From Dinghuibacter sp964544695 (lineage in GTDB: Bacteria; Bacteroidota; Bacteroidia; Chitinophagales; Chitinophagaceae): a stretch of 29,213 nucleotides of DNA. A program made the position numbers and the translations under genes. This document shows, piece after piece, positions 7,946 to 15,293 of the stretch. The stretch is taken from NCBI GenBank assembly GCA_964544695.1, contig CAZJDB010000082.1:1-29213 (forward strand). The letters run 5' to 3'. The notes under the pieces were generated by a model. The model made no database searches. It saw nothing but the letters and a program-made list of their open reading frames with translations, and was not told the DNA's origin. The first letter of the stretch is position 1. Each line of letters begins with the position of its first letter.

Positions 7946-9316
7946 TCATGAAGATTTGGGGGGTAATTTAGCTGAATTCCGGATCCATTCCAAAATCCCC
8001 AGTCCGGCTACGCCGTAGGCGATCATCACCAGCAGGGCGACCCGGTAATCTCCCCCCAGGGAAAAGTATATACCCCCGATCACGCTTACCCCAAGGGCCG
8101 AGCTGAATTGCTGGAGCGTGGAGTATACACCGCTGGCGGTCCCCGCGAATTCCGCGGGGACATCGGAAAGGGTGGTGTTTACCAGGGAAGGCAGCACGCA
8201 GGACAGGCCCCATCCATATACGCTGAACAGCATCACTATGCGCCAGGTCTGCATGGTCCCGAATTCCTGGGCGGCCAGCGCCAGGATCATGAAGACGCAG
8301 CCGAGTTGGATCACGCGGATCCCCCACTTCCCGATGCGGCGGCTGGCCCACAGGGATCCCAACAAAAAGGAGGCGCCCATGGGGATGAAATACAAACCAG
8401 AAGCCAGGGGAGTAAAGTGCAGGCTCTTTTGGAAATAGACGGCTGATAGTAGCAGGAACGAGTTGTGGATGCCAAAGAAGAAGAAAAGGGCGATAATGCC
8501 CCTGGAGAAGCTGCGGTATTGGAATAGTTCCAGGTGTACGATGGGATCACCTCCATCCGCGGATTTCCGGCGCTGGTCCAGGACGAACCAAATGCCAAGG
8601 ATCAGGGACGCGCCCAACATAGCCAGGGACCAGGCGGGCCAACCCATTTCCCGTCCCTGGATCAGCGGATAGATGAGGCAGGTTAGGACCGCGGTGAGCA
8701 GCCCCACGCCGGTGAAATCAAAGCGGCGCGCCTTCTTTTGTTTGGATTCCCGGAGCTTCCATATCGCCAGCGCTGTCGCCATGAGGCCAATGGGGAGGTT
8801 GATCAGAAATATAAGGCGCCAACTGAAGTGGATGAGGTAGCCCCCCAGGAATTGGCCCGCGACGGTGGACAGGCCCAGGGAAATACCGTAGTAGCCGAAA
8901 GCTTTGTTCTTGTCTTTGGGGTCAGGGAAATACAATTGAATTAAAGTAAAGGTTTGAGGCACGCCCAATGCGGCACTCACACCCTGTAAAAAGCGGAACA
9001 GGATAAGTTGGTCAGCGCTCGTTGCGAGGCCGCACGCTACGGAGGTGAGGGTAAAGAGGCCTAGCCCGATGCAAAACAGGCGCTTTCTCCCAAAATGATC
9101 CCCCAGGCGGCTACCGGTAACCAGGAACACGGAATAACCTACGAGGTATGCGGCGACGACGAGTTGCAGGGAGGCGTTGGGGGCGTGGAAGTAAGATTGG
9201 ATGACGGGCAGGCCCACGTTGACGACGAATACGTCCAGGACGGTCATCATGGGGGCGAACAGGATGATCCATAGGGAGAACCAGGGTTTTTGAACAGACT
9301 GGTCTGTTTTATTCAT
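7946..9316 (-). CDS. MFS drug transporter, DHA2 (14-helix, EmrB/QacA-like) family
   Basis: The 456-residue membrane protein should export small compounds by proton antiport. Its first helix carries the family's MMTVLDVFVVNVGLPVIQ signature (D-x-x-x-V-N-V-A/G-L-P), and the cytoplasmic loop carries GSRLGDHFGRKRLF, the MFS motif A. Many hydrophobic helices follow along the whole length. It starts 10 nt after the stop of the TetR gene 9327-9881, so regulator and pump form one operon, and its own stop directly adjoins the next gene. A 16-bp palindrome lies inside its first codons (9293-9308) and resembles the one before the regulator. Substrate unknown. Confidence 0.92.
   Translation of the reverse strand: MNKTDQSVQKPWFSLWIILFAPMMTVLDVFVVNVGLPVIQSYFHAPNASLQLVVAAYLVGYSVFLVTGSRLGDHFGRKRLFCIGLGLFTLTSVACGLATSADQLILFRFLQGVSAALGVPQTFTLIQLYFPDPKDKNKAFGYYGISLGLSTVAGQFLGGYLIHFSWRLIFLINLPIGLMATALAIWKLRESKQKKARRFDFTGVGLLTAVLTCLIYPLIQGREMGWPAWSLAMLGASLILGIWFVLDQRRKSADGGDPIVHLELFQYRSFSRGIIALFFFFGIHNSFLLLSAVYFQKSLHFTPLASGLYFIPMGASFLLGSLWASRRIGKWGIRVIQLGCVFMILALAAQEFGTMQTWRIVMLFSVYGWGLSCVLPSLVNTTLSDVPAEFAGTASGVYSTLQQFSSALGVSVIGGIYFSLGGDYRVALLVMIAYGVAGLGILEWIRNSAKLPPKSS
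9293..9308. promoter_or_regulatory. Candidate intragenic TetR site (AACAGAC-TG-GTCTGTT)
   Basis: Perfect 7-bp arms with a 2-base centre sit within codons 3-8 of the MFS gene. The AGAC/GTCT core is shared with the palindrome upstream of the TetR gene at 9892-9907. A regulator bound here could block elongation into the pump gene. Function is inferred. Confidence 0.4.
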
Positions 9317-9326
9317 GGCAAAAAAA

Positions 9327-9881
9327 TTAAGCGAGGAATTTTTCCATAAGCTTTTTGGCCTCCTCCACTGGACGGAGGCTGCGCAGCAGGTAAGCCTGTG
9401 TCCCTGACCCCTCGTAGAGGTTCAGTACCAATTCGGTCAGGTCCGCCGCGGCGGCGCGATCGAGCCCGGGACGATGGGCGCGGACGTGGGTTGAGATCAA
9501 GGTCCGGATGCCCAGTTTAAACTCCCGGATGACGGTGGCGGAGGCGCCATCCAGTTCGGGGATCTCGTAGGCGATCCGCACGAAGCTGCAACCCTTGTAC
9601 TTCTTGGTTTGTATGAGGTGCATGCGGTAATCGAAGAGTTTGCGCAGCATGGGGAGGCCTTCGGGGGTGTCGCCCCGGAAGGCGTCGAATTCGGTCCACC
9701 AATCGCGGGCCTTGTCCTCTAAATACCCGCGAAGTAGCTCTTCCTTGGAATGGAACAACTGGTATAAGCTGGCCTTGGCCACGGAGGCTTCGGCGATGAT
9801 TTGGTTGATGCCCGTCGCGTGATAACCCTGCTCATAGAAGAGGCGGGCGGTCGTGGAGGCGATTCTTTCCCGGGTTTTCAT
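9327..9881 (-). CDS. TetR family regulator (LmrA/YxaF-like) of the MFS pump
   Basis: The 184-residue protein has a TetR DNA-binding domain at residues 1-55 (RERIASTTARLFYEQGYHAT, GINQIIAEASVAKASLYQLF, HSKEELLRGYL). The C-terminal part (FDYRMHLIQTKKYKGCSFVR, later LVLNLYEGSGTQAYLLRS) resembles the LmrA/YxaF group of multidrug or flavonoid-responsive repressors. It is the first gene of the operon with the MFS pump. A palindrome overlaps its -7 promoter element, so autorepression is likely. Start at ATG 9881, four bases after the -7 element. Confidence 0.88.
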   Translation of the reverse strand: MKTRERIASTTARLFYEQGYHATGINQIIAEASVAKASLYQLFHSKEELLRGYLEDKARDWWTEFDAFRGDTPEGLPMLRKLFDYRMHLIQTKKYKGCSFVRIAYEIPELDGASATVIREFKLGIRTLISTHVRAHRPGLDRAAAADLTELVLNLYEGSGTQAYLLRSLRPVEEAKKLMEKFLA

Positions 9882-9885
9882 GTTT

Positions 9886-9893
9886 CAAATATA
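9886..9893 (-). promoter_or_regulatory. Bacteroidota-type -7 element TATATTTG before the TetR gene
   Basis: Exact match to TAnnTTTG on the minus strand, ending four bases before the ATG at 9881. Transcription should start at or next to the start codon. The matching -33 element is not clear. Confidence 0.55.
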
Positions 9894-9907
9894 GACAAGT
9901 CTGTCTA
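9892..9907. promoter_or_regulatory. Candidate TetR operator (TAGACA-AGTC-TGTCTA)
   Basis: A 16-bp inverted repeat with 6-bp arms starts in the -7 element and extends towards -33, so a bound repressor would block RNA polymerase. It resembles the TAGA/TCTA boxes of LmrA/YxaF-type repressors. Confidence 0.55.
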
Positions 9908-9942
9908 ATTTTAATGCCTAAATTGAACCTAAATTTCAAACT

Positions 9943-10596
9943 ATGTTCCTAGGACATTATGGTCTTGCCTTTGGCGTCAAAAAAGCAAACCCCAAACCTT
10001 CCCTTTGGGTCCTGTTCATGGCGGCGCAATTCCTCGATCTGCTGTGGCCCATCTTTTTGCTCCTGGGTTGGGAGAAGATTGAGATCACCAACAGCAGCAA
10101 CCCACTTACCAATATCACCTTCACTTCTTATCCCTATTCGCATAGCCTCCTCTTTGCATTAATCTGGTCGCTCGTTTTCGGATTGGTCTACCTGGCGATA
10201 AAACGTGACGGACGGACCGCCATACTCTTGGGTTTTTTGGTCTTCAGCCATTGGATCCTCGATTACCTGGTCCACGTTCCCGATCTGCAGCTCACGCCCT
10301 GGACGGAAACGCGCGTGGGTTTGGGGCTGTGGAACTCCGTCCAGGGTACGCTTGCGGCCGAAGGCATCCTTTACGTGGGAGGCATCGCGCTGTACCTGAG
10401 CGCTACCAGGGCGAAGAGCTGGGTAGGACACGTGTCGCTCTGGTCGCTTGTAATCGTACTCGCGGGGTTTTATGCATCGACCTTTTTTAGTCCACCTCCC
10501 TCCACCGTGCAATCGATGGGATGGATGGGACTAGGCCTGTGGTTGATTGTGCTGTGGGCGTATTGGATCGATCGCACCCGCGTAACGATTGTTTAA
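9943..10596 (+). CDS. YdjM-like inner-membrane putative metal-dependent hydrolase (DUF457-type)
   Basis: The 217-residue protein is mostly hydrophobic, with about six or seven predicted helices. His and Asp residues typical of the YdjM/DUF457 group lie at the membrane edge: FLGHYGLAFGVK at the N-terminus, AAQFLDLLWP near residue 30, YSHSLL near residue 68 and SHWILDYLVHVPD near residue 103. Family members are called membrane-bound metal-dependent hydrolases, but their substrate is unknown. It starts at an ATG 61 nt from the divergent TetR gene. Its 3' end overlaps an inverted repeat (10583-10618) that precedes the AraC-type gene. Confidence 0.8.
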   Translation: MFLGHYGLAFGVKKANPKPSLWVLFMAAQFLDLLWPIFLLLGWEKIEITNSSNPLTNITFTSYPYSHSLLFALIWSLVFGLVYLAIKRDGRTAILLGFLVFSHWILDYLVHVPDLQLTPWTETRVGLGLWNSVQGTLAAEGILYVGGIALYLSATRAKSWVGHVSLWSLVIVLAGFYASTFFSPPPSTVQSMGWMGLGLWLIVLWAYWIDRTRVTIV

Positions 10597-10618
10597 TACA
10601 TAGCATAACGAATCGTTA
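10583..10618. repeat. Inverted repeat TAACGATT / AATCGTTA with 20-base spacer
   Basis: Perfect 8-bp arms (10583-10590 and 10611-10618) span the stop codon of the YdjM-like gene and lie about 25 bases upstream of the AraC-gene promoter. There is no T-tract, so it is more likely a regulator site for the downstream gene than a terminator. Confidence 0.4.
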
Positions 10619-10642
10619 GGAACTCCGTAGTAACCGGCCTGC

Positions 10643-10650
10643 TATCTTTG
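10643..10650 (+). promoter_or_regulatory. -7 promoter element TATCTTTG for the AraC-type gene
   Basis: Exact TAnnTTTG match ending six bases before the ATG at 10657, predicting a leader of only a few bases. This promoter also argues against the TTG at 10648 as start, since that codon lies inside the element. Confidence 0.6.
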
Positions 10651-10656
10651 CGAAGT

Positions 10657-11856
10657 ATGAGTTTCGCATACCAGGACGCATTTTATTTTCTTGGGGTTTC
10701 GCTTACGTTTATCGTAGCATTTTTACTTTTCAGATCTCCCGTCGCGCATAGGGCAACCAACCGTTTGTTAGGTATCACCTTCTTTTCGATGGGGTGGTAC
10801 AACATGATCTTCCTCCTGACCATCACGGGGGTGTATACTAAAGTCTATTGGCTGGCGGGTTGGGGACCTTCGCTGGGTTTCCTCATCGCGCCGTGCGCCT
10901 ATTTGTATGTCCGGCAGACGCTGAGTCAAAAAGAAGGCATAAGGCGGAGGGATTGGATCCACTTCCTGCCCTTTGCCATCGTCTTTATAGACATGATCCC
11001 CTTCAACGTCGGCCTCACGCATGTGGACAAGGCCACCTATGTAGCCAATGCAGTCCGCAATTACAATGAGTTCTACCTGCAAAAGATTTCCCTGATACCC
11101 TTACCCGTTTTGTTTTTCCTGCGCCCCGCCCTTTCCATCGTCTACCTGGTTTTCCAATGGAGGATCGTCATTCCGGCCGCACGCAGGAAACTGGGCCGCC
11201 TGTATCACTGGTTATTGACGCTTACCTCCATTCAAACCGTGTTCTACCTGGCCATGACCACGTTGACCGTCCTGGGTTCGCGGAATGGAGTAGGTATTTA
11301 TGTCGTGTTGAAGTACCAGGGATTGTTGTACCTCCTGTTTGCGCTGTTGATTTCGATCAGCATCATCCTGCTGCTGTATCCGGATGCTTTGTATGGCCTT
11401 AAGGAAGGATGGAATCCGGGTAGCCTCAGGCTGGGACCAAAACCGCTCCCGGTCGAAAAGGCCGTCGTCGAACCCAAACCCGTGAACGAACGAATGATCG
11501 CCCAGTACCTGCCGATCATCGAGGCGTATATGCAAAAGGAAAAACCCTACCTGCAATCCAAATGGTCGATCCAGGACATGGCGGTCGCCACCAGCATTCC
11601 CCTCCACAACCTTTCCTATATCATCAACCAGCATTATAAAATGCGGTACACGGACCTGATGAACCAGTACCGCGTCGAGCACGCCAAGGCCCTGATCTCA
11701 GGTGGGGCCTGGAAAGAGTTGTCCCTGGAAGGCCTGGGGAAGCAATCGGGTTTTTCGAACCGGACCAACTTCTTTTTGGTGTTCAAAAAAAGCACAGGGC
11801 TGAGCCCTTCAGAGTACCTGAATCAGGAAAAGGGGTTAAAACTTCCAGGCATTTAA
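10657..11856 (+). CDS. AraC family regulator with N-terminal membrane domain
   Basis: From the ATG at 10657 the product has 399 residues. The first about 245 are strongly hydrophobic, with about seven membrane helices (for example FYFLGVSLTFIVAFLLF and LLYLLFALLISISIILLLY). They are followed by a charged linker and a C-terminal AraC-type double HTH at about residues 290-395 (WSIQDMAVATSIPLHNLSYI for the first helix pair, LEGLGKQSGFSNRTNFFLVF and KKSTGLSPSEYLNQ for the second). Such membrane-anchored AraC proteins are common in Bacteroidota and probably sense a membrane or envelope signal, but no ligand can be named. The gene is transcribed alone, with its own -7 element and two terminators behind it. 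Confidence 0.88.
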   Translation: MSFAYQDAFYFLGVSLTFIVAFLLFRSPVAHRATNRLLGITFFSMGWYNMIFLLTITGVYTKVYWLAGWGPSLGFLIAPCAYLYVRQTLSQKEGIRRRDWIHFLPFAIVFIDMIPFNVGLTHVDKATYVANAVRNYNEFYLQKISLIPLPVLFFLRPALSIVYLVFQWRIVIPAARRKLGRLYHWLLTLTSIQTVFYLAMTTLTVLGSRNGVGIYVVLKYQGLLYLLFALLISISIILLLYPDALYGLKEGWNPGSLRLGPKPLPVEKAVVEPKPVNERMIAQYLPIIEAYMQKEKPYLQSKWSIQDMAVATSIPLHNLSYIINQHYKMRYTDLMNQYRVEHAKALISGGAWKELSLEGLGKQSGFSNRTNFFLVFKKSTGLSPSEYLNQEKGLKLPGI

Positions 11857-11942
11857 CCCCTGACCGTGGTTGTTTCCGACATGAAGCAGTAGATTACACG
11901 CGCCTTTGTTTACCTCTGACGATTTGTTGCATCATAATCCTC

Positions 11943-11976
11943 GCGGCCCTGTCTCATACTAGGGCCGCTTTGTTTT
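11943..11976 (+). terminator. Intrinsic terminator after the AraC-type gene
   Basis: Stem GCGGCCCT / AGGGCCGC (8 bp, perfect) with a 10-base loop, followed by TTTGTTTT. It lies about 86 bases after the AraC-type gene's stop. Confidence 0.8.
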
Positions 11977-11977
11977 C

Positions 11978-12001
11978 CGGCCGCCCCGAAGGCCGCTTTT
12001 T
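11978..12001 (+). terminator. Second, weaker hairpin terminator
   Basis: Stem CGGCC / GGCCG with an 8-base loop followed by a short T-run, directly behind the first terminator. It would back up termination before the peptidase gene. Confidence 0.5.
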
Positions 12002-12034
12002 GTTGAGCGGTATCGCCTCCCTCCCGAAACCTCC

Positions 12035-12042
12035 TATATTTA
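12035..12042 (+). promoter_or_regulatory. -7 promoter element TATATTTA before the S10 peptidase
   Basis: One mismatch to TAnnTTTG, ending four bases before the ATG, which implies a leaderless or nearly leaderless transcript. Confidence 0.5.
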
Positions 12043-12046
12043 CTTC

Positions 12047-13555
12047 ATGACTAAGACACTCTTACTGAGCACACTGCTGTTGCTTGCTACCGTCGCTAAC
12101 GCTCAAAAAAACTCCGGGGAAGAAAAAATGCCTCCCGGCAGCCTTGCCCTGAACATCGACTCCGCCGTCGTCACCCACCACGAGGTCACCATCCGGGGCC
12201 AAAGGGTCCCCTATACCGCCACCGCCGGCTCCATGCCGGTGTGGGACGAAGATGGAAAGCCCATTGCCGGGGTCTTTTATACCTATTATGAACGCACAGA
12301 TATAACTGATAAAGCCAATCGCCCCCTGGTCATTTCCTTCAACGGAGGTCCGGGGACACCCTCCGTATGGATGGAAATCGGGTATACGGGCCCCCGCCGC
12401 CTCAACATCGATGACGAAGGGAACCCGGTCGAGCCCTACGGCGTTCAGGATAATCCCTATTCGATCCTGGACGTCGCCGATATTGTTTACGTCGACCCGG
12501 TGAATACGGGGTATTCGCGCCCGACGATCAAGGAAGGCGTGCCGGAAAAATTTTTTGGCGTCAACGAGGACGTTCGTTACCTGGCCGCCTGGATCGCAAC
12601 GTTCGTTTCCCGCAAGGACCGTTGGGCTTCCCCCAAGTTCCTGATCGGGGAAAGCTACGGGACGACCCGCGTGTCGGGCCTCGCTTTGGAATTACAGGAC
12701 GCCCAGTGGATGTACCTGAACGGCGTAGTCCTGGTCTCCCCCACCGACCTGGGGATCCAGCGCGGCGGACCCGTGAGCGATGCTTTGCGCCTGCCCTATA
12801 TGGCGGCGACCGCGTGGTATCACAAGGCACTTCCTCAGGATTTGCAGCAAAAGGACCTGACGGCCTATCTCCCCGAAGTGGAAAACTTTACCATCAACGA
12901 ACTGATTCCCGCACTGAGCAAGGGGAGCTCCCTGGACGATGCCGCCAAGAAGGACATCGCAACGAAAATGTCGCGCTATACGGGTTTGTCCGTGGACGCC
13001 ATCCTGTCCCACAACCTCGACATCCCTTTCCAGTTCTATTGGAAGGAATTATTGAGGGACAAGGGGTATACGATCGGCCGCCTGGACTCCCGTTATAAAG
13101 GAATTGATAGGGAAAGCGCAGGGGAAGGACCCGACTACAACGCGGAACTCACCAGCTGGCTTCATTCGTTCACTCCGGCGATGCACATCTACCTGCGGGA
13201 GGACTTGAACTACAAGACGGACCTCAAGTACAATATGTTCGGACCCGTATTTCCATGGGATAATAAAAACGACCATACGGGGGAGAACCTGCGGCAGGCC
13301 CTGGCCGAAAATCCTTCCCTGCACCTGTTGATCCAATCGGGGTATTACGACGGGGCTTGCGATTACTTCAACGCGAAGTATAGCCTATGGCAGCTCGATC
13401 CCGGAGGGAAGTTGAAGGATCGGCTTTTCTGGGAGGGGTACCGCAGCGGGCATATGCTCTATCTGCGGAAGCCCGATCTGGTCGAGGCGACTAATAATCT
13501 GCGGACATTTATCGAGAAGTCCACGCCCAAGCCCGGAGAACCTTCGAAATACTAG
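12047..13555 (+). CDS. Serine carboxypeptidase-like protein, peptidase family S10
   Basis: The 502-residue protein starts with a signal peptide (MTKTLLLSTLLLLATVANAQ), so it acts in the periplasm or outside. The S10 hallmarks are in order: the oxyanion region FNGGPGTPS near residue 98, the nucleophile in IGESYGT (Ser203), the likely catalytic Asp in QSGYYDGACDY (Asp435) and the His in YRSGHMLYL (His469). The usual GGPGCSS is GGPGTPS here, so the half-conserved Cys is missing, as in many bacterial members. The family removes C-terminal amino acids from peptides; the natural substrate is not predictable. The gene ends tail-to-tail with the Nudix gene with a 4-base overlap. Confidence 0.9.
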   Translation: MTKTLLLSTLLLLATVANAQKNSGEEKMPPGSLALNIDSAVVTHHEVTIRGQRVPYTATAGSMPVWDEDGKPIAGVFYTYYERTDITDKANRPLVISFNGGPGTPSVWMEIGYTGPRRLNIDDEGNPVEPYGVQDNPYSILDVADIVYVDPVNTGYSRPTIKEGVPEKFFGVNEDVRYLAAWIATFVSRKDRWASPKFLIGESYGTTRVSGLALELQDAQWMYLNGVVLVSPTDLGIQRGGPVSDALRLPYMAATAWYHKALPQDLQQKDLTAYLPEVENFTINELIPALSKGSSLDDAAKKDIATKMSRYTGLSVDAILSHNLDIPFQFYWKELLRDKGYTIGRLDSRYKGIDRESAGEGPDYNAELTSWLHSFTPAMHIYLREDLNYKTDLKYNMFGPVFPWDNKNDHTGENLRQALAENPSLHLLIQSGYYDGACDYFNAKYSLWQLDPGGKLKDRLFWEGYRSGHMLYLRKPDLVEATNNLRTFIEKSTPKPGEPSKY

Positions 13556-14301
13556 GCGTGCGTCCCGTTCTGGAACCGGTATAGGTAGGGCGCCTTATGC
13601 GCTCCTCCCCCAAAACGTTTATCCAGTCGTTCCAGGATATCCAGGCTGAGCATTTTCCGTTGGAAATTAGCCCGTAAAAGGGGCCTCCCCAGGATGGCCT
13701 CACAAAGGCGCTGAAGCTCGTTCATCGTAAAGGTCTCTGGCAGTAAATTGGAGCCCACCAGCTTGTGATCCAGGGCTATTCGAAGGCTATCCTGGGCCTT
13801 CCGGATGATCTGCCGATGGTCGAACACGAGCTCGGGCAACTCCCCAATGGGGCTCCAGCGGCATTCGGTCTCGAAGAATCCGGGTTGGGGTTTGGCCACG
13901 GCATGGTTGACGAGGGCGTAATAGGCCACAGAAATAAAGCGGTCCAGCATCCAACTGTCCTCCGGTACGTCTACCCCTAATGATTCGAACAGGGTACGGC
14001 CCCGGTCAGACCCTGTCCGGTCCCGGTCCCCGAAGGTCCCGCATTGTTCCAGGTATACGTCCCTGAGTCCCGTTCTTTCCTCGAGGATGCGGTGCGCGGC
14101 CTCGTCCACGCTTTCGTCCCGACCTACATAACCCCCGGGTAAAGCGTACAGGGGCTGATCTTTCATGCGAAGGAGCAATACTTTCAGTCGGTCGTCGTGG
14201 AAGCAGAAAATGACGGAATCCACGGAAATATGAGGTAAGTATTCCGTGAAACCCTCACGCACGAGGGTATCGAGATCCTGGTGGTGTAATGTATCACTCA
14301 T
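13552..14301 (-). CDS. Nudix-domain protein, probable NrtR/AraR-type transcriptional regulator
   Basis: Residues about 25-155 form a Nudix fold and residues about 165-235 form a winged-helix-like region (ETFTMNELQRLCEAILGRPL, then LRANFQRKMLSLDILERLD), which is the NrtR-type regulator architecture. The Nudix box at residues 57-79 keeps G-x5-E but has RILEERTGL where REUXEEXGU is expected. The Glu after Arg and the second Glu of the EE pair are replaced, so hydrolase activity is doubtful. In Bacteroidota, relatives with this layout (AraR of Bacteroides thetaiotaomicron) are known as sugar-responsive regulators. A perfect inverted repeat overlaps its own start codon, which suggests autoregulation. 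No sugar gene is adjacent, so the target is uncertain; the xylan locus begins about 1.5 kb away. Confidence 0.85.
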   Translation of the reverse strand: MSDTLHHQDLDTLVREGFTEYLPHISVDSVIFCFHDDRLKVLLLRMKDQPLYALPGGYVGRDESVDEAAHRILEERTGLRDVYLEQCGTFGDRDRTGSDRGRTLFESLGVDVPEDSWMLDRFISVAYYALVNHAVAKPQPGFFETECRWSPIGELPELVFDHRQIIRKAQDSLRIALDHKLVGSNLLPETFTMNELQRLCEAILGRPLLRANFQRKMLSLDILERLDKRFGGGAHKAPYLYRFQNGTHA

Positions 14302-14328
14302 GCACCTATATACGGTTTTTGGTGCATG
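14299..14328. promoter_or_regulatory. Candidate operator of the Nudix regulator (CATGCACC / GGTGCATG)
   Basis: Perfect 8-bp arms with a 14-base spacer; the left arm contains the start codon of the Nudix gene on the minus strand. The right arm also provides an ATG (14327) that opens a nine-codon frame whose TGA overlaps the gene's ATG as ATGA. A role in autoregulation is inferred. Confidence 0.5.
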
Positions 14329-14347
14329 TCCGTTGCGTGGCCTTCCT

Positions 14348-15130
14348 TTAGTTAAATCGGACCTCGAATGCCCTGGGCCAGCGCTTACCCGTGACGATAA
14401 AGGTCTTGGTCTTAGGATCGTAGGCGATCCCGTTCATGACGTCCTCCCCGTCACCCGGGTGGAAGGACAGGCCCATCTGGGCGAAAAGGTCCCCCAGGTC
14501 TGCCATCCCGGTTACCCTACCGGATTGGGGGTCTATTCGGTAAATCAGGTTGGTATGCCAGCGGTTGGCATAAATCCGGCCGTCTACGTATTCAAGTTCG
14601 TTCAGTTCAAAGACGGGTCCCGACACGTCGGTGACACTTAATGCCTTTGTTTCCTTCAGGGTGCCTGGATCGATGAAATATAGTTTGTCTGTACTGTCGT
14701 CCGTGATCAGGTATGTCCCGTCGTTGGTCATCCCCCACCCCTGGTGCGCCCAATAGCCGGTCTTGAGAAGTTTGAGGTCGGGGTAGTGGTAGACGAAGAC
14801 GTTGTGCTCTTTGTATGTCAATTGGTAAAGCCTGTCGCCAAGGACGGTGATGCCCTCGCCAAATTGGTCTGCGGCCAACGGAATCCGTTTCACGAGCCGG
14901 CCGCTGCGCACATTATAGGCGTCGAGCGCCGATTCTCCATAATTGCCCGCGCTTTCGTACAGGGTAGAATCGTGGAGCTCCAGGCCTTCGGTAAAGGAGG
15001 TTGAATCATGGGGCAGTACTGCCAGGATGGAAAATGCCATTTGGGGGTTGGAAACCGGGGCCGCGACGGGGGTTTCAGGGCTCCCGCCCCCGCAGGACGC
15101 CAGTAGGATAAGCAGGCAAAGCCAACGCAT
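14348..15130 (-). CDS. Glutaminyl-peptide cyclotransferase (papaya-type beta-propeller), lipoprotein
   Basis: The enzyme family converts N-terminal Gln of peptides to pyroglutamate. From the ATG at 15130 the product has 260 residues and begins MRWLCLLILLASCGGG, a lipoprotein signal with lipobox LASC. The frame runs open to 15403, but that extension crosses the GC-rich hairpin region and lacks a signal, so I reject it. Family motifs of PF05096 are visible: LPHDSTSFTEGLELHDSTLY near the N-terminus, YGESALDAYNVRSGRLV, FGEGITVLGDRLYQLTYKEH, then GWGMTNDGTYLITDDSTDKL and ELEYVDGRIYANRWHTNLIY. It ends with the family's DVMNGIAYDPKTKTFIVTGKRWP. It lies upstream of the Nudix gene on the same strand with a 46-base gap. 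Confidence 0.92.
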   Translation of the reverse strand: MRWLCLLILLASCGGGSPETPVAAPVSNPQMAFSILAVLPHDSTSFTEGLELHDSTLYESAGNYGESALDAYNVRSGRLVKRIPLAADQFGEGITVLGDRLYQLTYKEHNVFVYHYPDLKLLKTGYWAHQGWGMTNDGTYLITDDSTDKLYFIDPGTLKETKALSVTDVSGPVFELNELEYVDGRIYANRWHTNLIYRIDPQSGRVTGMADLGDLFAQMGLSFHPGDGEDVMNGIAYDPKTKTFIVTGKRWPRAFEVRFN

Positions 15131-15193
15131 ATTTTTTGCGCTAAAGTTCCTAAATAATGCGTAAAATGCGTTGTCAAAGACGCGCCGGAGGGG

Positions 15194-15270
15194 GCCGCGC
15201 AAGCGGCGGACCGAGACGACCGCCAGTGGCGGTCGGCGAAGGTCGCCCGAATGGGGGCCCCGAAGGGGCC
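15194..15270. repeat. Cluster of three short GC-rich hairpins
   Basis: Three stem-loops follow one another in the intergenic space: GCCGC-GCAA-GCGGC (15194-15207, a GNRA-type loop), GACCGCC-AGT-GGCGGTC (15218-15234) and GGCCCC-GAA-GGGGCC (15256-15270). No T-tracts follow. This could be a structured RNA or a repeat-element remnant; I cannot tell which. Confidence 0.5.
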
Positions 15271-15293
15271 GGACCGTAGGTCGAATTAGCGAA

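Noticed and set aside
6791..7951. 386-residue plus-strand frame opposite the Pro/Thr-rich hypothetical
   Set aside because: Its middle is an Arg/Gly run created by the repetitive GC-rich linker; it has no signal or domain and the minus-strand gene has a clear signal peptide.
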